NCBI GenBank assembly: GCA_947589465.1
Contig: CANQAE010000001.1
Coordinates: 1 to 64,000, forward strand
From: an uncultured Clostridia bacterium
GTDB taxonomy: Bacteria; Bacillota; Clostridia; Christensenellales; Pumilibacteraceae
Length of the DNA: 64,000 bases
Direction of reading: 5' to 3'
Shown here: in pieces, positions 14,639-24,244 of the stretch
How positions within the stretch are numbered: the stretch's first letter is position 1
Layout: each line of letters opens with the position of its first letter
The notes under the pieces: model-generated
Told to the model about the DNA's origin: nothing
What the model saw: the letters and a program-made list of their open reading frames with translations, nothing else
The model's database searches: none
Made by a program: the position numbers and the translations under genes

Positions 14639-15655
14639 ATGGCTATTGATTACAAGGCGGCAGGCGTTGACGTCGAACGCGGTTACGAAGCGGTAAGGCT
14701 CATGAAACAGTATGTCAAGCAAACTTACGACGGCAACGTGCTCGGCGACATAGGTTCGTTCGGCGGATTTTATGCTCTCGGCGAGGGCGACGACGCCGAC
14801 GTGCTCGTAGCGGGCACCGACGGTGTAGGAACGAAATTGAAGTACGCTTTCGCAACAGGCAAACACGATACCGTGGGGATAGACTGCGTGGCAATGTGCG
14901 TCAACGACATAGTTTGTCAAGGTGCAAGACCGCTCATATTTCTCGATTACATAGCGCTCGGCAAACTCGTGCCGCAAAAGGTGGCGGAAATCGTTAAGGG
15001 CGTGGCGGAAGGCTGTAAGCAGGCGGGTTGCGCTCTTATTGGCGGCGAAACCGCCGAAATGCCCGGCTTTTACGAGGGCGACGATTACGATATCGCGGGA
15101 TTTTCGGTCGGCATAGTCAAGAAGAACAAGATAATTAACGGCTCCGAAATAAAAGAGGGGGACAAACTCATAGGACTCAGGTCGTCGGGCGTACACAGCA
15201 ACGGCTATTCACTCGTGCGTCAACTGTTCAAACCCGACAAAAGTTTGTTCGATCACGACAAAGAATTGGGTGCTTGCCCCGCCGACGTTTTGCTTGCGCC
15301 GACGCGCATTTACGTAAAGACCGCGCTTGCGCTCGCCGAAAAGTGCAAAGTTCTCGGCATGGCGCATATCACGGGCGGCGGATTTATCGAAAACATTCCG
15401 CGCATCTTGCCGAACGGACTTGCGGCGAAAATCGACACCCATTCTTACGAACTCCCGAAAATATTCAAAGCCATTAAGCGGCGCGCCGGCATAGACGACA
15501 AAAAAATGTACAACACATTCAATATGGGCATAGGGCTCGTAATTTGCGTACACCCCGAAGAAGAAGCAAAGGCGCTCGAATGTCTTACCGCTCTCGGCGA
15601 GGCTCCCGTCAAACTCGGTTCGATCGTGCGCGGCGACGGAGTTATTTTATCATGA
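14639..15655 (+). CDS. purM: Phosphoribosylformylglycinamidine cyclo-ligase PurM
   Basis: PurM (AIR synthetase) closes the imidazole ring with ATP. The 338-residue protein has the typical AGVDVERGYEAV start, VAGTDGVGTKLKYAF, the block GIDCVAMCVNDIVCQGA, GGETAEMPGFY and the C-terminal HITGGGFIENIPR. Its product AIR is also the substrate of ThiC encoded at 40 kb. The stop overlaps the purN start (ATGA). Confidence 0.96.
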   Translation: MAIDYKAAGVDVERGYEAVRLMKQYVKQTYDGNVLGDIGSFGGFYALGEGDDADVLVAGTDGVGTKLKYAFATGKHDTVGIDCVAMCVNDIVCQGARPLIFLDYIALGKLVPQKVAEIVKGVAEGCKQAGCALIGGETAEMPGFYEGDDYDIAGFSVGIVKKNKIINGSEIKEGDKLIGLRSSGVHSNGYSLVRQLFKPDKSLFDHDKELGACPADVLLAPTRIYVKTALALAEKCKVLGMAHITGGGFIENIPRILPNGLAAKIDTHSYELPKIFKAIKRRAGIDDKKMYNTFNMGIGLVICVHPEEEAKALECLTALGEAPVKLGSIVRGDGVILS

Positions 15656-16239
15656 ATATAGCGGTATTTGCGTCGGGCGGCGGCACCGATTTTCAATCGC
15701 TCATAGACGGTGTCGAAAGCGGGCTCATAAAGGCGCAAATCAAACTTTTGATAGCGAGCAAGCCGAACATTTACGCTTTGCAGCGTGCGAAAGATCACGG
15801 CATACCGAGTTACGTTTTCAACAAGCGCGATTTTGGCAGCGCGGAGGAAATGTTCGACGAGATAAACGTACTTTTGAAAAAGAACGAAATAGACCTTGTC
15901 GTGCTTGCGGGGTATCTGACATTGCTTACGCCGAATATCGTCGAGGCGTTCAAAGGGCGGATAATCAACATACATCCCGCGCTGTTGCCGAAGTACGGCG
16001 GCGTGGGAATGTACGGAATAAGAGTTCACGAGGCGGTAATTGCGGCGGGCGAAAAAGAGTCGGGTTGCACCGTTCATTACGTGGATTGCGGCGCAGATAC
16101 GGGGCGCATTATCGCTCAGGCGAAGGTCAAGGTCGAAAAAACCGACACGCCGCAAAGTTTACAACAGAAGGTGCTTGCCGAAGAACATAAACTTTTGCCG
16201 CAAACGGTGGCAAAAATAATAGAGGAGTTAAGAAAATGA
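15652..16239 (+). CDS. purN: Phosphoribosylglycinamide formyltransferase PurN
   Basis: PurN transfers a formyl group from 10-formyl-THF to GAR. The 195-residue protein starts MNIAVFASGGGTDFQSL (phosphate-binding glycines) and has the catalytic segment INIHPALLPKYGG followed by SGCTVHYVDCGADTGRII, with asparagine, histidine and aspartate as expected. It overlaps purM and purH by 4 bp on each side, indicating tight coupling. Confidence 0.95.
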   Translation: MNIAVFASGGGTDFQSLIDGVESGLIKAQIKLLIASKPNIYALQRAKDHGIPSYVFNKRDFGSAEEMFDEINVLLKKNEIDLVVLAGYLTLLTPNIVEAFKGRIINIHPALLPKYGGVGMYGIRVHEAVIAAGEKESGCTVHYVDCGADTGRIIAQAKVKVEKTDTPQSLQQKVLAEEHKLLPQTVAKIIEELRK

Positions 16240-17762
16240 AAAAAAGAGCGCTTGTAAGCGTGTCCGACAAAACGGGCATTGCGGATGTATGCAAAAGATT
16301 GACGGATATGGGTTATGAACTCATTTCCACGGGCGGAACGATGACCGCGATAGAACGCGCGGGACTACCTGTCAAGAACATAAGCGAGATCACTTCGTTT
16401 CCCGAATGTCTTGACGGACGCGTCAAGACTTTGCATCCCGCAGTTCACGCGGGTCTGCTCGCCATGAGGGACAACAAGGACCACATGGAACAACTTAAAA
16501 AACTGAATATCGAGCCCATAGACGTGGTTATCGTCAATCTTTATCCTTTCAAACAGACGATAATGGCCGGCAAAAGTTTTGCCGAAGCGGTCGAAAATAT
16601 AGATATAGGCGGACCGACGATGCTGAGAAGCGCCGCGAAAAATTACAAGGACGTTATCGTCATAACAGACCCCGCGGACTATTCCAAGGTACTTGCCGAA
16701 ATGGAAAAGGGGGAAGTAAGTATCGAAACGCGCCTGTATCTTATGTACAAGGTCTATCAACATACCGCCGTGTATGACACCATGATAGCGAACTATTTGC
16801 GCGGCAAGTTGGGGATAGAATATCCCGACGAATACACCGTAGCGTACGAAAAGGCGGCTGAACTGAGATACGGCGAAAATCCTCATCAGTCGGCGGCTTT
16901 TTACCGCGACGTTATACCCGCGGGCAACTCGCTTGCCGAAGCCGAACAAGATGGCGGAAAACAATTGTCCTTCAACAATATTAACGACGCGAACGGCGCA
17001 CTTGCGCTCCTCAAAGAATTCGACGTTCCCGCAGCGGTCGCGCTTAAACACACCAACCCGTGCGGAGTGGCGGTCGCCGACAATATTTTCGACGCATACA
17101 AAAAGGCGCACGACGCCGACCCCGTGTCGATTTTCGGCGGCATAGTGGCGCTCAACCGCGAAGTGGACGAACGCACGGCGGAAGAACTTACAAAGACGTT
17201 TTTGGAAATAGTTATAGCGCCGTCGTTCACGCAAGGTGCGCTTGACATATTGCACAAAAAGCAAAATCTGCGCGTACTTGTAAATCCGCGCATTGCTCAA
17301 AGGACGACGGGCAATTACGAATTCAAAAAAGTTTACGGCGGCTTGCTCGTTCAACAGGCGGACGAAGGCGTGTTCGGCGAACTTAATGTCGTAACCGCCA
17401 AAAAGCCGACAGAGCAACAACTCGGCGATATGGAATTTGCCATGAAAGTCGTCAAGCATTGCAAGTCCAACGCTATCGTCGTCGTAAAGGACGGCTGCAC
17501 GCTCGGCATAGGCGTGGGACAAACCAATCGCATATGGGCGACAAATCAGGCTATCGAACACAGCCTCACTTCGGTCAAAGGCGCAGTTCTCGGCTCGGAC
17601 GCATTTTTCCCGTTCGACGATTGCGTCGCCGCCGCCGCGCAAGCGGGGATCGCCGCGATCGTACAACCGGGCGGCAGTAAACGCGACGAAGACAGCATAA
17701 AGAAAGCAAACGAATGCGGCATAGCCATGGTGTTTTCGGGACAAAGACATTTTAAGCATTGA
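16236..17762 (+). CDS. purH: Bifunctional AICAR formyltransferase/IMP cyclohydrolase PurH
   Basis: PurH carries out the last two steps to IMP. The N-terminal cyclohydrolase (about 1-195) has KRALVSVSDKTGI, STGGT and GRVKTLHPAVHAG. The C-terminal formyltransferase has ELRYGENPHQSAAFY, ALKHTNPCGVA with the catalytic K-H pair, SIFGGIVALN and GIAAIVQPGGSKRDED. Its 508 residues are normal. An intrinsic terminator-like hairpin follows directly. Confidence 0.96.
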   Translation: MKKRALVSVSDKTGIADVCKRLTDMGYELISTGGTMTAIERAGLPVKNISEITSFPECLDGRVKTLHPAVHAGLLAMRDNKDHMEQLKKLNIEPIDVVIVNLYPFKQTIMAGKSFAEAVENIDIGGPTMLRSAAKNYKDVIVITDPADYSKVLAEMEKGEVSIETRLYLMYKVYQHTAVYDTMIANYLRGKLGIEYPDEYTVAYEKAAELRYGENPHQSAAFYRDVIPAGNSLAEAEQDGGKQLSFNNINDANGALALLKEFDVPAAVALKHTNPCGVAVADNIFDAYKKAHDADPVSIFGGIVALNREVDERTAEELTKTFLEIVIAPSFTQGALDILHKKQNLRVLVNPRIAQRTTGNYEFKKVYGGLLVQQADEGVFGELNVVTAKKPTEQQLGDMEFAMKVVKHCKSNAIVVVKDGCTLGIGVGQTNRIWATNQAIEHSLTSVKGAVLGSDAFFPFDDCVAAAAQAGIAAIVQPGGSKRDEDSIKKANECGIAMVFSGQRHFKH

Positions 17763-17772
17763 CAGACAAAAG

Positions 17773-17792
17773 CGGCAAATATTGCCGTTTTT
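17773..17792 (+). terminator. Hairpin with T5 inside the purine operon
   Basis: CGGCAA (17773-17778) and TTGCCG (17782-17787) flank a 3-nt loop followed by TTTTT. It lies in the 63-bp gap between purH and purD and probably acts as a partial terminator. Confidence 0.6.
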
Positions 17793-17825
17793 CGATATCC
17801 AATCAAATTAAAAAAGAGGTTTATT

Positions 17826-19073
17826 ATGAACGTTCTTGTCATAGGCGGCGGCGGACGCGAACACGCCGTATGCCACACGCTGAAAAAGAGCAAAAAGACA
17901 GACAAACTCTGTTGTATTCCGGGCAATGCGGGTATAGCGAAGATCGCCGCGACAAAGCAGTTGTCCGTTTTCGATTTCGACGGCATTTACGAATACGTCA
18001 AAGAGCAAAACATAGATCTGGTGTTCGTTACGCCCGACGACCCGCTCGCAAAGGGAATGGTGGATTATTTCACCGAACGCGGGATCAAGGCTTTCGGTCC
18101 GACCGCGTCGGCAGCAAGGCTCGAAAGCAGTAAGGCGTTTGCCAAGCGGTTTATGAACAAGTACGGTATTCCCACCGCGCAAAGCATAATTTTCTCCTCG
18201 CCAGACGAGATACGCGATTACGTCGAAACGGCGAAATTCCCGCTTGTACTCAAAGCGGACGGGCTTGCGCTCGGCAAGGGCGTACTCATCTGCGAAACAA
18301 AAGATGACGCGTTGCGCGGCATAGACGAACTCATGGTAAGCAAAGCGTTCGGCGACGCGGGCAACACCGTGCTCGTCGAAGAATTTTTGCGCGGACGGGA
18401 AGTGACGGTAATGGCGTTCTGCGACGGCGAACACATAAAACTTATGCCGTCCTCGCAGGACCACAAGAGGGCTTTCGACGGCGACAAAGGACTTAATACG
18501 GGGGGGATGGGTGCGTTTGCGCCAAGTCCGTACTTTACCACGGATCTCGAAGCCGAATTTCTCGAAAAGATCGCCTTGCCCACCGTTCGCGGCTTAAAGA
18601 GCGAGGGCATTGTCTATAAAGGCGTCATTTACTTCGGGCTGATGATAACGGCTGACGGATTGAAAGTCATAGAATACAATTCGCGACTCGGCGATCCCGA
18701 AACGGAAGCGGTTCTGCCCCTCCTCGAAACAGACTTTGTTGACATAATAGAGGCTTGTCTTGACGGCAGACTCGATAAACTCGACATTAAGTGGCGGGAT
18801 AAGACCGGCTTTTGCGTAGTCGTTGCGAGCGGCGGATATCCCGAACACGTCGTCAAGGGTTACGAAATAAGCATAGGCGACCTCGAAGGCGTAACTTTGT
18901 TCCACGCGGGTACGGCGGTCAAGGACGGCAAACTCGTGACTTCGGGCGGCAGAGTTTTCGAACTTACGGGAGTAGCAGACGATATCGAAAGTGCGCGCAA
19001 ACTCGTTTACGGACAAATAGACAAGATAAAATTCAAAGACTGCCGCTATCGAAGCGACATAGGAAGGGTATAA
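17826..19073 (+). CDS. purD: Phosphoribosylamine-glycine ligase PurD
   Basis: PurD (GAR synthetase) joins glycine to phosphoribosylamine with ATP. This ATP-grasp protein of 415 residues has the N-terminal MNVLVIGGGGREHA, the ATP-grasp loop LKADGLALGKGVLI, SSQDHKRAFDGDKGLNTGGMGAF (seen in short as SSQDHKRAFDGDKG) and the metal-ligand region EYNSRLGDPETEAVLP. It follows the hairpin after purH and has an AAAGAGG site. Confidence 0.96.
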   Translation: MNVLVIGGGGREHAVCHTLKKSKKTDKLCCIPGNAGIAKIAATKQLSVFDFDGIYEYVKEQNIDLVFVTPDDPLAKGMVDYFTERGIKAFGPTASAARLESSKAFAKRFMNKYGIPTAQSIIFSSPDEIRDYVETAKFPLVLKADGLALGKGVLICETKDDALRGIDELMVSKAFGDAGNTVLVEEFLRGREVTVMAFCDGEHIKLMPSSQDHKRAFDGDKGLNTGGMGAFAPSPYFTTDLEAEFLEKIALPTVRGLKSEGIVYKGVIYFGLMITADGLKVIEYNSRLGDPETEAVLPLLETDFVDIIEACLDGRLDKLDIKWRDKTGFCVVVASGGYPEHVVKGYEISIGDLEGVTLFHAGTAVKDGKLVTSGGRVFELTGVADDIESARKLVYGQIDKIKFKDCRYRSDIGRV

Positions 19074-19077
19074 AATT

Positions 19078-22000
19078 ATGGTACGTACCGTTTATGTGGA
19101 AAAGAAAAAGGAATACGACGTTGCCGCACGCAAATTCGCGGCGGACGTTTCGGGAGTGCTCGGTATCGAACTTTCGCACCCCAGGTGCCTTTTGAGATAT
19201 TGTGTGGACGGGCTTTCGCAAGAACAATTCGACGAAGCCGTATCAAATGTTTTCTCCGAACCGCCGCTCGACAACGTTTACGGCGATATAGACTTTTTTA
19301 AGGGCGACGTGATCGTCGTCGAATATCTCGACGGGCAGTACGATCAGCGAATGGACTCCGCCGTTCAGTGTATTCAATTTCTTATCGGCGGATTAAGACC
19401 GACCATAAAATGTTCCACGGTGTACGCCTTCGACAAGGTGAGCGGCGAACAATTCGAAAGGATAAAAAAGCACCTTATTAACCCCGTGGACAGCAAAGAG
19501 GGGTCGCTCGTTCCGCCCCGTTCGCTCGCGATGACGGTATTCGCGGAGAGCAAAATGCGTATCGAAAGCGACGGCTTTTGTGCTCTCGGCGACGACGCGC
19601 TCCAAAAATTCCATAAGTCTATGGGATTTGCAATGACGTTCGAAGATCTGCGTTTTGTGCGCGACTATTTCGTGAGAGAGGGCAGGGACCCGACGGTAAC
19701 CGAACTCAAAGTCATAGATACGTATTGGAGCGATCATTGCAGACACACCACTTTCAATACCGAACTCAAAAACGTTCGGGTGATTTCGGATAACGCCGAA
19801 CTAAAAGCCGCGCTCGAACATTATTACAAGATATTCGAACAAAATTACGGTAATAGAAAGGACAAGTACCCGTGCCTTATGAGCATAGCGACGCTTGCCG
19901 CAAAGCAACTCAAAAAGGATGGATATCTCGACAATCTCGACGAAAGCGACGAGATCAACGCTTGCTCGGTAGTCGTTTCGGTGGACGTTGACGGTAAGGA
20001 CGAAGATTGGCTCATAATGTTCAAAAACGAAACCCATAACCACCCCACCGAAATAGAACCGTTCGGCGGAGCGGCTACCTGCCTCGGCGGGGCGATAAGA
20101 GATCCGCTCAGCGGCAGAACGTACGTTTATCAGGCTATGCGCGTTACGGGCGCGGATTTTCCGAACGCCCGCCCGACGCTTAAAGGCAAACTCCCGCAGC
20201 AGGTCATTTCCAAAAAGGCGCTTTCGGGCTTTTCGTCGTACGGCAATCAGATAGGGCTGGCTACCGGCATAGTCGCCGAAAAATTCGACGAGGGTTACAG
20301 AGCGAAAAGGCTGGAAACGGGTTACGTTATCGGCGGCAACAAGAAAGAAAACGTCGTTCGCAAAACGCCCGCGGTCGGCGATATAGTTATTATGGTCGGC
20401 GGCGACACGGGACGCGACGGATGCGGCGGAGCGACGGGCAGCAGCAAATCGCACACCGTCGATTCGGCGGCTACTTGCGGCGCCGAAGTGCAAAAAGGCA
20501 ATCCGCCCGAAGAACGCAAATTGCAAAGACTTTTCAAAGATCCGCGCGTATCCAAACTCATAATACGTTGCAACGATTTCGGCGCGGGCGGCGTTTGCGT
20601 GGCGATAGGCGAACTCAGCGCGGGACTCGACATATATCTCGACAGAGTAAACAAAAAATACGAAGGACTTTCCGCCACCGAACTTGCGATCAGCGAATCG
20701 CAGGAAAGAATGGCGGTCGTCATCAGCGGCAAGGACGAAAAAGAATTTTTGAGCCTCGCCGAGCGCGAAAATCTTAAAGCGGTAAACGTTGCTTCGGTAA
20801 CCGATACGGGCAGACTGCGAATGTATTACGGCGACGAAACGATAGTGGACATCTCGCGCGAATTTCTCGATACCAACGGCGTGAAACAAAGCGCCGACGC
20901 ATATATTACCGACGATTGTGCTTCGAAATTCTTCGCCCAAGCACGTGATCTCGCCGAAAAGGAACTCGGCAAGGGAACAAAGACAGCCGTTTTCGACGCG
21001 CTGTCTTCTCCAAACGTATGTTCGCAGAAAGGAATGGGCGAGAATTTCGACAGCACGATAGGCGCGGCGACGGTATTGATGCCGTTCGGCGGCAAATATC
21101 AACTCACCCCTTCGATGATAATGGCAAGCAAACCTCCCGTGGACGGGTTTACGCACACCGTCACCTGTTCTTCTTTCGCGCTCTATCCGCAACTTAACAA
21201 AGTTTCGCCCTTCGTGGGCGCGGCTCATTCGGTCGTGGGAGCCGTTTCGAAGTTGGTGGCGTCGGGAGTAAAATACAGCACGATAAGGCTCACTTTGCAG
21301 GAGTTTTTCAAAAAACTCGGCGACGATCCGAAGCGTTGGGGCGAACCGCTTGCCGCGCTTTTGGGAGCGTTTGAGGCACAAATGGGGTTACGTCTTGCGG
21401 CAATAGGCGGCAAGGACAGCATGAGCGGCAGTTTCGAAAATCTCGACGTGCCGCCAACGCTCATAGCGTTTGCAATGGGCATAACCGATGACGAAGCGAT
21501 AATAAGCAACGTATTCGATAAATGCGGCTACATTTACGAATTCGCCGTCGAGCGCACCGACGGCGGAATGCCGATTATGAGCAGTCTATTGAAAACGTAC
21601 GAGTCGGTCGAAAAACTCGTTGCGTCCGGCGACATTCTTTCGTCTGCCGTCGTGGAAGAAGGCGGCAGAGTGTGCGCCGTAATTAAGTCTTTGCTCGGCG
21701 GCGACATGGGCGTCGAAATGGAACTCTGCGCCGACGACTTCGTGCCGTACTTCGGCAACATTTTGCTTTTGTCCAAACGCAAACTCGATTGCGGCAGGTA
21801 CGTGGGCAAAGTGGGCGGAAGCGAATACGCGATAGGCGGCGAACGCTTTACCTATCGCGAACTCGAAAAGGCATTTACGTCCCCTCTCGAACGATTTTAT
21901 CCTACGACCGCGCCTGCGAGCGGCAAAGCGATCGCGTCAAACGTCGGGGGCGGGGAGTTTTGTTCGTCTTACCATTTAGCCGAGCCGCGCGTATTTATTC

Positions 22001-22779
22001 CCGTTTTCCCAGGCACGAATTGCGAATACGACACGGCGCGCGCGTTCCAAAGGGCGGGCGCGAAAACCGACTTTTTCGTCATAAAGAACCAACGACCGAA
22101 CGATATAGCAGAGTCTGTGAACGAACTCGTAAAGCGCATAAGCAATGCGCAAATGATAGCGTTTCCGGGCGGATTTTCGGCGGGCGACGAGCCTGACGGC
22201 AGCGGCAAATTCATCGCGACCGTATTCAAAAATCAATATGTCGCCGAAGCGGTCGAAAAACTCTTGTACGAGCGTGACGGACTCGTTCTCGGCATATGCA
22301 ACGGCTTCCAAACTCTCATTAAACTCGGTCTGTTGCCGTACGGAAAAATAATGGGGCAAAACGAGGATTCACCCACGCTCACTTTCAATAATATCGCAAG
22401 GCATATCAGCACTATTTGCAGAATACGAGTGGGAAGCACCCGTTCTCCGTGGCTTACCAAAGTAAAGGTGGGCGACATTTTCAACGTGCCCGTAAGTCAC
22501 GGCGAGGGCAAGTTTATCGCGAGCAAGGAGCATTTCGACAAGATGCTCGCAAACGGACAGATATTCTCGCAGTATGCCGACCTTGGCGGCAATGTGACTA
22601 TGGAATCGCCTTATAATCCCAACGGTTCGTACTATGCCGTGGAAGGAATAATTTCGCCCGACGGCAGGATAATCGGCAAAATGGGACACGCCGAGCGCAT
22701 AGGCAAAGGACTTTACAAAAACATTCAGGGCGAATTCGATATGAAAATATTCGAATCGGGAGTTTGTTACTACAAATAA
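19078..22779 (+). CDS. purL: Phosphoribosylformylglycinamidine synthase, single-chain form (PurL with PurQ domain)
   Basis: Converts FGAR to FGAM with glutamine and ATP. At 1233 residues this is the long one-polypeptide form, not the PurS-PurQ-PurL complex of Bacillus. The N-terminal ~150 residues replace PurS. The synthase core has DHCRHTTF, FKNETHNHPTEIEPFGGAATC (in part NHPTEIEPFGG) and later GGKDSMSG. The C-terminal glutaminase (about 975-1233) has PGTNCEYDTARAF, the nucleophile cysteine in LGICNGFQ and a final histidine-containing HGEGKF. It starts 4 bp after purD. Confidence 0.96.
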   Translation: MVRTVYVEKKKEYDVAARKFAADVSGVLGIELSHPRCLLRYCVDGLSQEQFDEAVSNVFSEPPLDNVYGDIDFFKGDVIVVEYLDGQYDQRMDSAVQCIQFLIGGLRPTIKCSTVYAFDKVSGEQFERIKKHLINPVDSKEGSLVPPRSLAMTVFAESKMRIESDGFCALGDDALQKFHKSMGFAMTFEDLRFVRDYFVREGRDPTVTELKVIDTYWSDHCRHTTFNTELKNVRVISDNAELKAALEHYYKIFEQNYGNRKDKYPCLMSIATLAAKQLKKDGYLDNLDESDEINACSVVVSVDVDGKDEDWLIMFKNETHNHPTEIEPFGGAATCLGGAIRDPLSGRTYVYQAMRVTGADFPNARPTLKGKLPQQVISKKALSGFSSYGNQIGLATGIVAEKFDEGYRAKRLETGYVIGGNKKENVVRKTPAVGDIVIMVGGDTGRDGCGGATGSSKSHTVDSAATCGAEVQKGNPPEERKLQRLFKDPRVSKLIIRCNDFGAGGVCVAIGELSAGLDIYLDRVNKKYEGLSATELAISESQERMAVVISGKDEKEFLSLAERENLKAVNVASVTDTGRLRMYYGDETIVDISREFLDTNGVKQSADAYITDDCASKFFAQARDLAEKELGKGTKTAVFDALSSPNVCSQKGMGENFDSTIGAATVLMPFGGKYQLTPSMIMASKPPVDGFTHTVTCSSFALYPQLNKVSPFVGAAHSVVGAVSKLVASGVKYSTIRLTLQEFFKKLGDDPKRWGEPLAALLGAFEAQMGLRLAAIGGKDSMSGSFENLDVPPTLIAFAMGITDDEAIISNVFDKCGYIYEFAVERTDGGMPIMSSLLKTYESVEKLVASGDILSSAVVEEGGRVCAVIKSLLGGDMGVEMELCADDFVPYFGNILLLSKRKLDCGRYVGKVGGSEYAIGGERFTYRELEKAFTSPLERFYPTTAPASGKAIASNVGGGEFCSSYHLAEPRVFIPVFPGTNCEYDTARAFQRAGAKTDFFVIKNQRPNDIAESVNELVKRISNAQMIAFPGGFSAGDEPDGSGKFIATVFKNQYVAEAVEKLLYERDGLVLGICNGFQTLIKLGLLPYGKIMGQNEDSPTLTFNNIARHISTICRIRVGSTRSPWLTKVKVGDIFNVPVSHGEGKFIASKEHFDKMLANGQIFSQYADLGGNVTMESPYNPNGSYYAVEGIISPDGRIIGKMGHAERIGKGLYKNIQGEFDMKIFESGVCYYK

Positions 22780-22820
22780 ACAACTTTCGACGAACAAATA
22801 AATTTAAGGAGAAAACAAAG

Positions 22821-24014
22821 ATGACAAAAACAAAAGGTTTCGGCACGCTTGCCATTCATGCCGGCAATATGGAAAAAGAAACGTTCGGCGCGCTTGCAAC
22901 GCCTATCTACCAGAGTTCGACGTTCTATTTCGACAGTTGCGAACAGGGTGGACGACGCTTTGCGGGCGAGGAAGGCGGCTACATTTACACCCGTCTTGGC
23001 AATCCCACGACTACCGTTCTCGAAAAGAAGGTCGCCGCACTCGAAGGCGCCGAGGACGCCGTCGCGCTTTCGTCGGGAATGGGCGCCGTTTCGTCGTGCT
23101 TGTGGTCGATAGCGGCGGCAGGTAAGCACATAGTTGCCGATGAAGCACTGTACGGATGCACGTTTGCGTATCTCAATCACGGTATGACGCGTTACGGAGT
23201 GGAGGTCACGTTTATCGACACGTCCGATCTCAATGCGGTCAAGGCGGCGTTGAAACCGAATACGTGCTGCGTTTATCTCGAAACCCCCGCAAATCCCAAC
23301 CTCAAAATTTCGGATATCGCCGAGATAAGCAAGATAGCGCACAAATTCAACCCCGAAATAATGGTCGTTTGCGACAACACGTTCGCAACGCCGTATCTCC
23401 AACGCCCGCTCGAACTTGGTTGCGACGCGGTCATTCATTCGGCGACGAAGTACCTAAACGGACACGGCGACGTGATCGCGGGGTTTGTGTGCGGCAAAAA
23501 AGAATTTATTGACACCGTTCGTATGTTCGGGCTCAAAGATATGACGGGTGCGGTAATGGATCCGTTCGCGGCTTTCCTTATTTTGCGCGGATTAAAAACG
23601 CTCGAAATTCGTATGCAACGCCATTGCGAAAACGCAAAGCGCATAGCCGAATTCCTCGACAAGCACCCGAAAGTTCAAAAAGTTTATTATCCGGGGCTCA
23701 CAAGTCACATCGGTCACGACGTTGCGACTAAACAAATGCACGGCGGCTTCGGCGGCATAATCGCATTTGAGGTCAAGGGCGGCATGAACGCGGGTATCAA
23801 ACTTTGCAACAGCCTTAACCTCATTACGGTTGCGGTAAGCCTCGGCGACGCCGAAACGCTTATCGAGCATCCTGCTTCGATGACCCACTCGCCGTACACC
23901 CCCGAAGAACGCGCGGCTGCGGGAATTTCGGACGGACTCGTACGACTTTCGGCGGGACTCGAAAACGTCGAAGATATAATCGCCGATCTCGAACAGGGAT
24001 TGAAGCAGATATAA
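22821..24014 (+). CDS. L-methionine gamma-lyase (PLP-dependent Cys/Met enzyme)
   Basis: Likely breaks methionine into methanethiol, 2-oxobutyrate and ammonia. The 397-residue fold-type I PLP enzyme has the lysine motif SATKYLNGHGD. Two features favour methionine gamma-lyase over cystathionine enzymes: the active-site cysteine in LYGCTFAYLNHG and the segment GLKDMTGAV, both characteristic of MGL. The C-terminal SLGDAETLIEHPASMTHS is general to the family. An AAGGAG site fixes the start at 22821. It lies 41 bp after purL and shares its orientation, with a terminator after it. O-acetylhomoserine sulfhydrylase is the main alternative. Confidence 0.88.
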   Translation: MTKTKGFGTLAIHAGNMEKETFGALATPIYQSSTFYFDSCEQGGRRFAGEEGGYIYTRLGNPTTTVLEKKVAALEGAEDAVALSSGMGAVSSCLWSIAAAGKHIVADEALYGCTFAYLNHGMTRYGVEVTFIDTSDLNAVKAALKPNTCCVYLETPANPNLKISDIAEISKIAHKFNPEIMVVCDNTFATPYLQRPLELGCDAVIHSATKYLNGHGDVIAGFVCGKKEFIDTVRMFGLKDMTGAVMDPFAAFLILRGLKTLEIRMQRHCENAKRIAEFLDKHPKVQKVYYPGLTSHIGHDVATKQMHGGFGGIIAFEVKGGMNAGIKLCNSLNLITVAVSLGDAETLIEHPASMTHSPYTPEERAAAGISDGLVRLSAGLENVEDIIADLEQGLKQI

Positions 24015-24031
24015 TTTAGGCGCGAAAGAAC

Positions 24032-24087
24032 AATCTTTTGTAAATAAAAACCAAACAAAAAGAATCTTTTGCAAATAAAAAACAAAC
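24032..24087. repeat. Two 25-bp direct repeats, period 31
   Basis: AATCTTTTG(T/C)AAATAAAAA-containing units at 24032-24056 and 24063-24087 differ at two positions. They lie in the 3' UTR between the lyase stop and its terminator. Confidence 0.6.
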
Positions 24088-24091
24088 GAAA

Positions 24092-24125
24092 GGGCGGCTC
24101 GGTAATTTTCCGAACCGCCGTTTTG
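24092..24125 (+). terminator. Terminator of the purine operon/methionine lyase
   Basis: GGCGGCTCGG (24093-24102) pairs with CCGAACCGCC (24110-24119) with one mismatch, loop of 7, followed by G and TTTT. Confidence 0.85.
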
Positions 24126-24244
24126 TATATATGGGGTATGAAAACTATAATAATTTCGGGGCGGGGAGAAGGATTTTTTCCGCACCCGTGACCGCTTTTT
24201 CTGCGGTTAGACAGTTTTCGGTCGCATAACGGGAACGAGCACGA

